A stretch of 64,000 bases of DNA, taken from assembly GCA_015179025.1 (NCBI GenBank), contig WHUX01000019.1, positions 467,721 to 531,720 of the forward strand, in the 5' to 3' direction. Source of the DNA: Terfezia claveryi. Taxonomy: Eukaryota; Ascomycota; Pezizomycetes; Pezizales; Pezizaceae. The notes under the pieces were generated by a model. That model searched no databases. It was not told the DNA's origin and saw only the letters and a program-made list of their open reading frames with translations. Position numbers and translations under genes: made by a program. Shown piece by piece: positions 44,621 to 55,206 of this stretch; positions within the stretch are counted from its first letter, which is position 1; every line of letters starts with the position of its first letter.

Positions 44621-47278
44621 TGCGACAAGTAATCAAATAGGTCGTAAACAAAAGAACCCGAAGGCAAGTAAAGAAAAGCCGCAGTAAGCGTCAAGGAGTG
44701 TGATGGGTATTGGGGCAGGGTAGAGAGTAGACAAGCTGAGTGAAGGGGCAAGTCTGGGCAAGTGTCGTTGGGGGAGTCGAATTCCGATGCCGACTGAGCA
44801 GAGAAACGGGCCTCAAGATATAGATACTGTGGATAAAATTGACACGTGGGGGCTTTGACCGTGACTTCCAGGGCGAGCGAGATGTGAAAGGGCCTGGGTG
44901 GAGATCGGGATGGAGCTCGAAGCTCGTGGATTGCTGAGCACCCAGGAGGCAGCTTTAGACGTGCCGAGAGCCTGGCCAAGACGTAGCTGGGGGGTGAAGG
45001 TGGTTGGAACAAGCCCAAATGGAATGGTTCAGGAACAGCACCACCGCCAGGGCGAATCAACGGAGAGTCGGGGACAGGGTCTGGAGTCCGACGGGAAGGA
45101 GCCCCAACGAGGAGACGGGTATGTCGTGTGTGGGGGAAAGAGCCGCTGCTTTATTTTTTTGTTTTTCTTATTCTGAGAGATGAACGCCGAATGGTGGGTG
45201 ATGTGGGAGCTCGAGCTGGGGAATCGTCCAGGTGACAGCCGAAAGGGATGTTTTATAGCTGTTCTGTAGAGCTCCCGCGAGTGTAGACGGAGCGAAAGGT
45301 GGTGACTGGCCGATTGGATGCTGGCTGACTGGCTGAAGCTCGAATATTGCGGTCTGCTTTAGATAGAACGGCTGCAGTGACCTGAAGCTCAATTGAAGCG
45401 AAAAAAGCAAGATACGAGGGCAAATATCACAGGGACGCTTCGACTCGAACTGATTCGACTACTGTAAAGCTCCAGAATTCTCAAATGTATCCAGTTATTT
45501 AACGAGTTCGTCTCCATGCGATATCGCGTGACCCGCCCCGAGATGTGCCGGCGTTGCGTGGGCTGGCTCTTGTGCAGTGGACATGTCGCGCAGTCGCCAC
45601 AGCCCTCTTCCGTTCAATAGGATGGAGAATAAATTTATAAGGCATACACAGCCGAATAAGAGGTGCAGCAACTTCGGAGTTTTCAATTCAAGCAAAAGAG
45701 CTAGGGACACGACAACTGACGAATACCACAAACCCAGATGCATCTCAAACTCGGTCTTGGGATTTGGGACCGGCGGCAATTTGGTAGGTACGCAAGGAAA
45801 CGTATCCCCTCTGTCAGCTTGCCCATCATGAAAGCTGCTGGCAAATAACATGCCCTCCAGTTGTCATTTCAAGCCCCCCCCCCCCCCCCAAAATCCCGTT
45901 ACTCAAGTTTGGGTTCAGTCCCGGACCCTAGCAGCTAACATTTTCGTTGTGGCTCTGCCTGTTTCCCCTAAAGCTCCTCGCGCATCTGCTGGGGCAATCA
46001 CAGCAGCCCAATCCTAGCATCAGAATTTAGGGCCCCGAAATCTCCCGAGGGAACGTCGTAACCCCATTTCCTCTTGGATTTTTTTCGTTCCCAAGCCTCA
46101 ACAAAGGGGATAGGAGGGGCTCCCGCTTGTGGTATGTGCGTTGCGGGGCGGTTTGACTTAACGAGCCAGCGGTACGGTAAGGTTAAAGATTGAGAAAAAC
46201 CATCCCATGTGCTCCACCACGCCTCTTTTATCGTGAACATCAATTTTCGGCCCGGATAGCACAGCGAGCGAAAGGATATCCTGTCACGGAATGGTGCGGC
46301 GTCTATGCGGCGCGTGGCGGGTTCAGGCAGCTCAGGCGAGCAAGATCCAAATAATCTGGCAACCAGGGACTTCGACTGCAGGTCGCAAAAAATTTCATAA
46401 TGATGCTGATGCTGATACCAGAACCCGTCCTTACGGCCTGGGGAAGAGGCCACAAGCAACCACTCAACACGAACAAAACGAGGGATTTACGAAAAAACAG
46501 ACTCAACAATACAGAAAAAGAATTGGCATAGGGGCTCACATTCGACATGCTAAACACCATACTCCCACTCCTGGCCATCTCTGTGGACATCTGGGGCTGT
46601 CTTGATTGCACCTTGATAGGTCCGATTGATGTCGTGTAATGTGCCTAGGCAAGACGGTAGCAAAACGTTGTTGCTGCAATGCCGGGGACCTGTGGGCGGA
46701 GGGAATGGGGATTAAGGGGGTGTCTATGGAGTATAACTTCTCAAATTGCGATATATGAAGGTAGATGACGAAAATCTTAAGCTATTACTCCGTAAAATAG
46801 AGTTGTTCGGCAAGGCAAACTGTGGGAGTACCTGCAAGAGCCGATGGGGAGTAGAAGTAAATAAAAGCCAGATTATTATCCGAGTCCTCGATACCGATCG
46901 ATATTTTCAACAAACGGCTCTTCTACAACCTATCGACCTATTTATCAATTTTCATATTTCAACCGACAAAGGGCAAACATCCTGGCGACCCTTATCTTTA
47001 GGCCGGCGCCAACATGCGACCGGGGCTACATCATCGTGCGCCGCCGCAGGCTGTTGCTGCTTAAGTATTCTTTACTGTATAATACATGGTGCTTAGTCTT
47101 GGTGGCAATAATCGCCAGGCCAGCTCTGCAGCAAAGCAATCCTACCATGCTTACTCCAAATTAAAAACCCCATTATCCCATCTCCAAACCCCGTAGCAAA
47201 TCCCCCCATCCCCTCGTTCAAACCTAATGGTCAATGAAGTAGGTACCGGCTAATCTTTTTTTTTTGGTTTTTTTTGTT

Positions 47279-47330
47279 GGGAGGGAGGGGGGAGGGAGGG
47301 GGAGGGAGGGGTGGAGGGGTGGAGGGGAAG
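47279..47330 (+). repeat. G-run cluster with quadruplex potential
   Basis: Repeated GGGAGG and GGGGTGG units give eight or more G-runs of three or longer within about 50 bases, in a region without a supported gene. Quadruplex potential is predicted from spacing only. Confidence 0.6.
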
Positions 47331-47785
47331 TATTTAAACGGGGAAAATCGTTTCATTTTGTGGGGTTTATGTTCTCTCAACTACACTACTTTACTAGATG
47401 CGGGGTCGCCCCCCCAAAAAAAAGCCAAAGAGCTCCTTGACTTTTCCTTACCATTCAAGTTCGATTGAAAGGCAACCCCTCCCATGCTTTCCCCCTCCTC
47501 CTCCTCCTCCTCTCCCCCCCTTCAAATTACCGGAATTGTCTTAGGATACCCGGCTTGTGTAACCCTCGCGTTGCGGATAGGAAGGTGGGGGGGGCGCCGG
47601 GGCGCGGGGTTGTTAGGCTGTAGTTAGGTAGATATGCAGATAAATAACCAAAAGAAAGGTATTATTTGCGGGGGAAGTTTAGCAGGAAGCAGGACAAAAG
47701 CAACAACAAAACACATAACATGGTTTATTTACATTATATATGTTCTGGTCCGTTACGGAATTCAGTCCTATATATACTCTATATG

Positions 47786-47831
47786 TAGCAATATTCCCTA
47801 CGAGAGGTTGCCAACCAGACTCTAGTAATAT
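47786..47831. repeat. 28-bp micro-insertion with near-perfect 9-bp repeats
   Basis: TAGCAATAT (47786-47794) and TAGTAATAT (47823-47831) differ at one base and flank a 28-bp insert with the CTACGAGAGG start also seen in the transposase copy and a TTGCCAACCAGACT end. Four bases of the usual extension (the CTTG/GT part) are reduced, so it is a sequence variant of the long form. Confidence 0.8.
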
Positions 47832-48276
47832 ACCTTCTAGAAGCCCCCCCTCCTCTACCTAGTACAAAAATTTGCCAAGCTGGATATAATTTAGATTTAT
47901 AATAGACAGTGAATTTCGTTAATACAAAAAGAAGTGCTACTACTGGCAAATTCTTGACAGTGGAGAGCTTCCTCATTTGTTCTCATACAGTCATAAACGT
48001 TTTCACTGAGCGCAACAGCAGCTATAGGAAGCTAGTTGATGATGGTTTCTGTTACCCTGAACTCAGACAAAAGTATACAACGACTGTGCACATGTACTGG
48101 AAGCTCACGGCAAGGCAGGGCGAGATCTGTATTCTTGGTATCTCACACCTTTTAGAGACTTACGCATTTATGGTGCAGCTCAAACTTCCAAGCCCCAATA
48201 TAATAAAACCTATCACAAGCATCAACCACAATGGCGTGCAGCTAATCATACAATATTCCCACCACAGCCGTGTATC

Positions 48277-50516
48277 CTATACATCTCCACTTCCCCTATC
48301 CTCTAAGCCAGTCAACCCACCCATCAAACCCTGCATTCTCCTCCCCACTAAATCCTCCTCACTCCCAAGCACATGGCTTCCCCTCCTGCCCCGGCCCCTA
48401 ACCTTAACACCTCCTCTTCCTGCTACACCTCTGGTCTTGGCCAGCGACACAGTTGCGCCTGAGGGGCTCGGTATCGCCATCTCTAGGGGCATATCCCCCT
48501 CATCATCCGTGCTCTCCATACCCACACTAGTGGTGCCAGTATCGGTACGATAATGATGTCTAGGTCTCTGCTCCTCTTCCTCAACAGCGAGTTGATCTCC
48601 CGCCTCCGGCTTATCCGCAAGAATCTCCTCCAGCCATCTCGCACATCTTACAATTTCCCTTTTAGCTTGGGGAAGTACCCCGGCCATGAGCAAGAACCCA
48701 TGACTACTTCCCGGAATCAACCTAACTTCTGGGATAGTGTCCGCGACCATGGTCCCACTCCGACTACTTAAACTTTGTAGCCCCATCTCTCTTCGCTCCT
48801 TCGCCCATCTGCTTTTGGCTTGCCTGATCCTCCCCGCGAATAGCACAGTATCATCCACCAATGGATCCCTCTCCCCTGTCAAGAAATACGTCTTTGGAAA
48901 CCTCCTCAGCAATGCCTCGGGTGCCACTAATGGACTCAACAAGAAATCAGTTGAAAAATCCGGTCTGTTGTGGGGGCCAATATAGAGGATAACCATAGCA
49001 CGCATCATTTCAGGGGTCAGAATCCGATCATTGAAGTACGTGAGCCGCGAGGTCATAGCCAGGCGGGTAGAGAGTGTGGGCGGTTTCGTGGCTTCGAGAG
49101 CAGCAGAGGCAGAGCTAAGAGTGTTTGTATGAGGTGGCTGGTGTGGGAGATCCGGCGTGTTTGGGCGTGGGGCGGTGACGTGAAGGTGTTGTATATCCTG
49201 AGGAGCAGTAGAAGCGGTACTTAAAACGTCCTCATACTCACTGTCGCTGCTGTCGTAGTTGTCTGCTTTAGCCTTGGGATGCTGCACTGACATCTTCTGT
49301 CCACTAGCCCGAGCGAAGTATGCAGACTTATTACTCACAACTCCTCTATTAGTCCGTCTGGTACTCCTTTCCCTAATGAGTCTGACCTGCTCATCCGTCA
49401 TCCAAGAGTTGATATTCAAATCTAAACTAGGATATATCAACAAGAGCCCCTCAGGCGGTGGCAAAGACCTCAGACCCATGTTCGTCCTATGTCTGTCATC
49501 AAAATCGTCATGAGCCGCGTTCAGAATCATAAGTACAACTCCAGCGCATAGGTTTCCTCCAGCTGAGTCTCCAGACATGGCAATCTTTGGGACAACCTCC
49601 CCCGAGAGCCCAATACATCTGCCTTTAGTTGTGATAATGGAGTGATACACATCGTAGCATTCGTTGAGTCCATACGGATATGGATATTCTGGGGCTTTCT
49701 TGTATTCTACGCTCACAATTGGGATCCTGAGCTTCTTGCTCCAACCCATCAACTTATCGTCATGATTTCGTGGCCCCATAGCCACGAAACCACCCCCAGG
49801 GATATCCAACACTATTTTCTTCTGCGTCTTGAGCTCTTCGCTGGATCCTTCGAAGTATATCCAGACGTCAACCGGCTCCTTCTGCCCACTTTCCTTTGGT
49901 CTTTGGATCTTCAAATGCCTTGGTGCATACCTAGTCCTGAAGGGATGCAAGAGGGTGGTAATAAATTTGATGTAAGGCGTGCTGCTCTTCTCCCAGCTGA
50001 CCCTCAAATGCTCGACTGTCACTGTTGCCCTCACTCTCCTGACCTTCTCATCCGCCTGTTCTGCTGCAATCAAGTAGTATGCCGAAAAGGCAATACTCGC
50101 AATATCCCGCAGCCACTTCCTCCTGATTGGCATTGCAGTCCAAAACCCTGCATCCAGTGCGGTCATGACCCATGTTGCGCGGAAGTAGCTTCGACTGTAC
50201 AGATTTGCAAGAGGCTCGGGACACTCAAGACCAAATATCTTGGCGAAGTTACGCGCGAAGTAGAGATAAAGCATTGTCAGGGTGACGGTTTGCCATACTG
50301 TCAGCTTGTGAGTGAGCCTAGCGGACAGCCGTCGGATGAGTGGTGGGCCATGATGGTCACCACGAAGGAGATAGGTAGTCCAAAAGGATAGGACAAGGAA
50401 GACTTGGATTTTGCGGAACCGACTTGAAGGCCGGCCTAGGACGTGGTCTAGTGAGCGAGACAGTCAGCCTTGATATTTGGCGAATAACAACTGAGGTATG
50501 CCAGTATACCTATCAT
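48277..50516 (-). CDS. Membrane-anchored alpha/beta hydrolase (hormone-sensitive lipase / steryl acetyl hydrolase type)
   Basis: Predicted esterase or lipase of the HSL-like alpha/beta hydrolase family. Proposed exons 50516-50510 (7 bases, ATGATAG) and 50447-48277 join to 725 residues. The N-terminal 60-100 residues contain hydrophobic stretches (KIQVFLVLSFWTTYLL and MLYLYFARNFAKIFGL), suggesting an ER or lipid-droplet anchor. The oxyanion motif is DIPGGGFVAMG (Pro replacing the usual His of HGGG), the nucleophile elbow is SGDSAGGNLCAG, the acid is in GERDPLVDD, and the catalytic His is in GSSHGFL. A Ser/Thr/Pro linker of about 100 residues (SSDSEYEDVLSTASTAPQ) separates the nucleophile from the acid and His. 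A C-terminal basic tail follows. The tiny first exon is inference: MIDHVLGR is the only clean ATG start, but an unrecognised further exon is possible. Confidence 0.85.
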
Positions 50517-51096
50517 GATAAACCAAACAAAATAACCCAGTCAGCTGAACCAGGGGGTGAGACAGTCAAACAACCTCAATTCTCGAGTCCCCGGACCAGC
50601 TACTAGTTCTCTGTTCTCGAAAGGTATCAACAGCACACGTATGTTATAATCACCGAAAAATACGAATGAAAGGGTGAAGCACGACAGCCAACGGCCATTA
50701 TAAGAAGCATCTGACGGACACTTTTGAACCGAAAGTTGATCAAATATGCGAGACAAGTGATTGGGGAGTCCGGGATACGGGGAGTGGATCAGCGTGGGGT
50801 GGAAGACTGGGGACGGTACTAAGGGAGAGAGAGAGCTCTCTTCAGTACCTAGCTCTAGGGCTTTTACATGTGATAGTGCCAAGCCTCTCCTGGTAGTTAC
50901 CGGTAGCAAGATGCAACCAGATGGCCAGGGGCTCTGAGACATCAACATCGGCTATGTATAAATAATTGAGCACGAGGCCGATACTTTCAAATTGAAACAT
51001 TGCCACTCTTGAATAGCAGCACGTGATCTCAATCGAATGCCATGGACAAAGCATGTTCTAGTCTCGTGCCCAAGTTGTTCATCTAGTTAGAAGGTG

Positions 51097-51129
51097 GCTC
51101 TTGACGTGCTAACCAGACTAGCTCTTGAC
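51097..51129. repeat. Micro-insertion with perfect 9-bp repeats
   Basis: GCTCTTGAC at 51097-51105 and 51121-51129 flanks GTGCTAACCAGACTA (51106-51120), which differs from the main 15-mer at one position. Insert length and end position match the copies at 16341 and 51464. Confidence 0.9.
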
Positions 51130-51454
51130 CAGAATATATCCTAATGTAACATCACAAATGCCCAAAGTTTACTTGAATTACCGTTCAGCTCATATCAGAA
51201 TATTCCTAAGCTACCTAGATTGATATCTTGGAACCCACTACGCAAAATCAGCGGGAACAAGCGGTCAATGGACATACAGTACATACGCCGTGTCAAGATG
51301 GGTTTTCATGCTGCTCCGAAACATTATCATCCGCTTCTCCAAAATTTAAACATTCACGCTCAATCTTAATAATAATTATAGATTGAAGCATATACTTATA
51401 CTACAGTCTTTTGTTCGACATAATTTTTCTACACTCATAATAGAGGCATTGTTG

Positions 51455-51487
51455 GTAACAATTGTGCCAACCAGACTAGTAACAATT
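51455..51487. repeat. Micro-insertion with perfect 9-bp repeats
   Basis: GTAACAATT at 51455-51463 and 51479-51487 flanks the exact 15-mer GTGCCAACCAGACTA (51464-51478). Confidence 0.9.
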
Positions 51488-51531
51488 ATAGAGTTGGTTG
51501 GATTGGTTGTTTTCGGGCACGAGACTAATGT

Positions 51532-51576
51532 TAAGCATGTAGTCTGGTTGGCACAACACCCTCCGTAGTAAGCATA
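51532..51576. repeat. 29-bp micro-insertion in opposite orientation
   Basis: TAAGCATG (51532-51539) and TAAGCATA (51569-51576) flank a 29-bp insert that starts TAGTCTGGTTGGCACAA and ends CACCCTCCGTAG. The extension resembles, with changes, the CCTCTCGTAG end of the long copy at 17804. The same extended form starts at about 18711. Confidence 0.85.
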
Positions 51577-53090
51577 GTAAACTGGGGTCAAATGGAAAAA
51601 AAAAAAAAATGAAAAAAAAAATTATTAATTGTGGAGGGGAGGGGGATAATTTCGGCCACCAACACAAAATCAAATTTCAATGCCTCTGATTCTTACATTT
51701 TCTTTTAGGGGTGACATTTGCATTTAATGAGCTTAGCAGGCAGCAAACTACCGGACACCCCTCGTGATTAGTCCAGAGCAATTTAGAATTCAAAGGATGC
51801 TCGGTTACAAGAGTTCACATGTCATGATAGGTAATGCGACACAGATACCGATCTTCTGCAGATGCATGCCATATCGAATCGATATTTCTTGGAATCGAAA
51901 CTTCTCACCTGCACGATTACAAGCAGCTGCTAGCCGGCCTGCTAGTTTTCACCCAAAGCGTCACGTGAACAAACAATTCCTCAGGAGAATTTTTTTTTTT
52001 TTTTTTTTCCAGTGGATTTTACTGAATAAGTGAATTGTGAACGATCTAAGATCTGAAAGTGGATTTTTAGGAATACCGACTTTTAGCATACGAGTCTTAT
52101 ACGTATCATCTCGCTTTATAGTTCCAAGCCTTATGTCAACCAGACTATACGGTTCATGCTTCTGGCAATATCTGTATGCGGCAGTTGTACTAGATATTAC
52201 AGCGCCGGTCGCTGGCGCATTTCTAGTTTCAATCGAACCTATGTTACCCGCAATTGCTTTTTATGATTTTTGTCGACCATTTGAAAAGTGTCAGTTTGAT
52301 TATTTGATTAAGGCGACTAGGCAGGACACGTATGTCCAAGCTCTACGGTCGGTATTCATATTAACATTTATATTTAAATATACAATAGAAGTCTCAACAT
52401 TTCAACATCTACGTGCATGCAATAATTTCAGATTTCCTTATGGGAGCCTCTTTATTGTCGCACTAGCAGGGGTTATACAGCCGATCCTCACCTGCAACAA
52501 ACAGAATATATTGAGGGGTCTTATCCAAAATCGATTTTTCATGGTATGAAATTATCATCCCAACTTTGGGAAAGATTTCTGCTCTGACTTACCTTCTGCG
52601 CGCCCCATATTTTCTGGAGTGAGCCATAGGAATCTGGTAGAAAAGCAGCCGGCTTAATGTTTTTCAATAAATTTCAAAATCGCAATACAGGTGTTCGCGC
52701 ACATGCCCCTGTGCAAGCTAAGTTTTTATGAAACGAAGCTCAGATTGGTTACCTCATCGTGCTTTGTTTCATGGATCCTTTCCAGGGTGAGACATAATTA
52801 ACCTAGTGCGTTATTAGAAATTTGGTAGGGTGATTAAGCAGGGAACTGGGGTTGACTGACCTGGGCATACGGAGCTTTTCATGCGGAAGAGAGAAAAAGG
52901 GTAAATGAAAGCGATATGGTGGGATGACGCTGCTGTTGACAACATCTCCATGTTGTGAAATGTGACCTGAACACTCGGGTGAGCAAGGCGGAGAGAAATA
53001 TTTTTCTGCGGGGAAGGAGAAGCATGTGCAGTCAATTCAGGCAGGCTTACTGACATCCGCAGCGAGGCATGGCACTCCTTCTGGTAAGTG

Positions 53091-53109
53091 GGTAGGTACA
53101 GTACCTACC
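53091..53109. repeat. Perfect 19-bp palindrome in a GTAC-rich cluster
   Basis: GGTAGGTAC (53091-53099), one spacer base, then its reverse complement GTACCTACC (53101-53109). Further overlapping inverted copies (CCACCTACC, GGTAGGTAC) follow to about 53139, immediately before the micro-insertion at 53140. The cluster could form a cruciform; no function is known. Confidence 0.8.
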
Positions 53110-53139
53110 TAGGTACCCACCTACCGGTAGGTACAGTAG

Positions 53140-53167
53140 GTCGTTTGGGCACGAGACTAGTCGTTTG
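53140..53167. repeat. Micro-insertion, second motif family, 8-bp direct repeats
   Basis: GTCGTTTG at 53140-53147 and 53160-53167 flanks GGCACGAGACTA (53148-53159), the reverse complement of the insert at 20247-20258. The same 12-base insert therefore occurs twice at unrelated sites, each with its own target duplication. Confidence 0.85.
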
Positions 53168-53562
53168 TTCTGTCGGTGCGCATTTCTTTTTCTGAATCTT
53201 CTCAACGTTGCGGTGCAATCTGCCAGGGGGGTGGGCAGACGCATGGGACAGGGATGATTCGAAAAACTCGGGAGGTGTGTCAGTGGCCACACGGGGGGTA
53301 TCAAGGCCTATTTCTATTGCAGTGTGGTGTTTGGTGTGTGTGGTACAAACCGTTCTTTTGATATCCAAAGGGAGAGGCCCAAAGTAGCTTTTTATAACTT
53401 ACTATGTAATGTCATCTATTGACTGCTACAAGTCGCACCCGGTATGGCAAATGGGTGGGGGTGGGTGGGGAAAGTGATATATATTATTATAATGTATATG
53501 CACTGTATACTTATATATATATGTAAACTATATATACATAAAGTATATACTCTAAGTATGTA

Positions 53563-53795
53563 CAGTTAGGTGGCAATGAATTTGGTACCCCGTATAATAG
53601 GGGGTGAGTATGCAGCATGCTTTAAACCTATAATATATATACTAAATATGTGCTAATGCAGGACTCTGATATAAGGGAGGTACCTATAACAGGGGCGAGT
53701 ATGCAGTACGCTTTAAACCTATAATATGTGTGCTAAACGTATGGTAATGCAGGACTCTAATGCAAGGGGGTACCAAATTCATTGCCACCTAACTG
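53563..53795. mobile_element. Non-autonomous Tc1/mariner-like MITE (233 bp)
   Basis: Perfect terminal inverted repeats of about 29 bp: the left end starts CAGTTAGGTGGCAATGAATT at 53563 and the right end is its reverse complement, finishing at 53795. TA flanks both ends (53561-53562 and 53796-53797), as expected for Tc1/mariner target duplication. The interior consists of two diverged copies of an approximately 90-bp unit (about 53590-53680 and 53681-53770), each with GAGTATGCAG, CTTTAAACCTATAATAT and AATGCAGGACTCT. There is no coding capacity, so it would need a transposase in trans. The transposase relic at 16.9-17.9 kb is of the same superfamily, but I cannot link their ends. Confidence 0.93.
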
Positions 53796-55206
53796 TAACA
53801 TGCAAGATGAGCGAGCGTGAATCGACCTGCCTGGCACGCTCAGATAAAATTAGCACGGAGACCCCTAAAATCATCAGAACGGAATACTGTAGGCGGAGGT
53901 GGGATATGACGGGCGCACTGAGCCGCGGTTATTGATTGATTTGCGAGACGTAGACCAAGCACGGGGTTCCAAGCACGGTATATTGGCAGCCACGCTGAAC
54001 GGGAGACCGACCGGACTGGAGCAATGGCCACGGATAAGGAACCACAGGATTTGCCTTGACCAGTACATACCCTTCCCGAGACACCTAGGGGAGCAGGGCC
54101 TTCCCGCTCCATTCACACCTGCATTCTCCACCACCACGCAACATCGGACTGATCGGCTCTCCCTTACATCATACGCAAGCTGCGGCCGTATAGTACAGGT
54201 GGCACCGGATGGTTCACAGCATAAAGTGTCCCAACGTTAACGGGGCGGCGGCCAGGCACCACTAGGTAGGTACGGTATGTATGTAGCTGCTTCAGCGCCG
54301 TGTAGTGCAATGCTCCCACGAGCGTGAGCCTAAAATACCCGAGAGCGAGAGGCTGGCCAAGGATTGCCCGCGCGGCGTCACACGAAGCTCTACATATACT
54401 TGTTACCGGGGCGGCCTGTGGCTGGCCATACTCTAAGGATGTATCTGCCGGGCGTGGCTGGTGGTGCGAGTGGTAACAAACCGTACACGGTCTGTACTCT
54501 CTGTAGTTTCACGCGATCCCCAGGCCTCCGGCTCTACCGGAATCTCATAGCGGCGAAATGTGCCACTCAAGTAGAAACCCCAGAAGCAAAAAGTTGCACA
54601 CCGCAGTGGAGTGCAGGCAAATGGCCCAGCACACGTCTGCACAGGTTGGCTGCAGGCTGCTGCGCTGGGAGGCGAGTGCGACAGGACAGGGAGGAGCAGG
54701 GATCGCATCAGTGTTGTAGTCAATCGTCTGGGTTGCAGGCAGCTCCCCTCCCCGCCTCCCCCCCGAGCTTTTTGGCCCCATTCCGATTCCTGGGCAGCCC
54801 TCCCCTCCCGCTCGCCCAACCAGAACTGGATCACAACCCTCCCCCGGCACACCGCACCTCCACCACCGCAATTATCTTCTGCCCTTCCAGCCAGAACAAC
54901 TCTCTCCGCTCCATCCTCATCGGTGCCTGCTCTTCTCCGCACCGCTCAACAACCACAACCTACAACTTTACCCCCCCCCTAAAAAAAAACAAAAACAAAA
55001 CAAAGAAACTGCCTTCACTCACGATCATCACCATCCAGAAAAGACCGTGTTGTCCTCTTCACCCCTTTTCAACTATTCCTGGTGCCAGCTGGGACCCGCT
55101 GCTTCTCGTCACAGGCTGGCTTTCTGAGACGCTAACGACTTGTATAATCAAAACTGCTTCTCCGACGTGTTTTTGCTCAAATCTGTTTCGGTTTTCACGA
55201 CGGTGA

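Larger units (their letters stand above)
44621..48276. other. Long gene-free stretch
   Basis: About 3.6 kb. Open frames at 45495-45851 and 45998-46459 (minus) and 46746-47096 (plus) show no domain. A run of 16 C lies at 45874-45889. G-rich sequence occupies 47279-47330. A micro-insertion lies at 47786-47831, and GTTACCCTGA at 48051-48060. TAGTCTTGGTGGCA near 47095 may be a diverged fragment of the main motif. Confidence 0.5.
50517..55206. other. Gene-free relic zone with micro-insertions and a MITE
   Basis: 4.7 kb with no supported gene. It holds micro-insertions at 51097-51129, 51455-51487, 51532-51576 and 53140-53167, GGGCACGAGACTA at about 51514-51526 (second motif family, duplication unclear), TCAACCAGACTA at about 52129, a palindrome at 53091-53109 and a complete MITE at 53563-53795. 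The right end (54700-55200) is CT-rich and probably the RXT3 5' UTR and promoter. The frame at 52037-52549 has no recognisable relative. Confidence 0.6.

Noticed and set aside
45495..45851. 118-codon minus-strand frame with a hydrophobic segment
   Set aside because: One hydrophobic stretch is not enough evidence. No family resemblance, no partner exon, and the start context is weak.
45998..46459. 153-codon minus-strand frame
   Set aside because: No recognisable domain or repeat. It could be an unknown gene, but nothing in the sequence separates it from chance.
47909..48553. 214-codon plus-strand frame
   Set aside because: The right half is antisense to the hydrolase C-terminus and the left half lacks any ATG start or family resemblance.
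52037..52549. 170-codon plus-strand frame in the relic zone
   Set aside because: It is AT-rich with no motif, contains a micro-insertion motif copy, and looks like relic sequence with chance openness.
54364..55206. 280-codon plus-strand frame upstream of RXT3
   Set aside because: It overlaps the CT-rich leader of RXT3 and is composed of low-complexity residues. It is unlikely to be translated.
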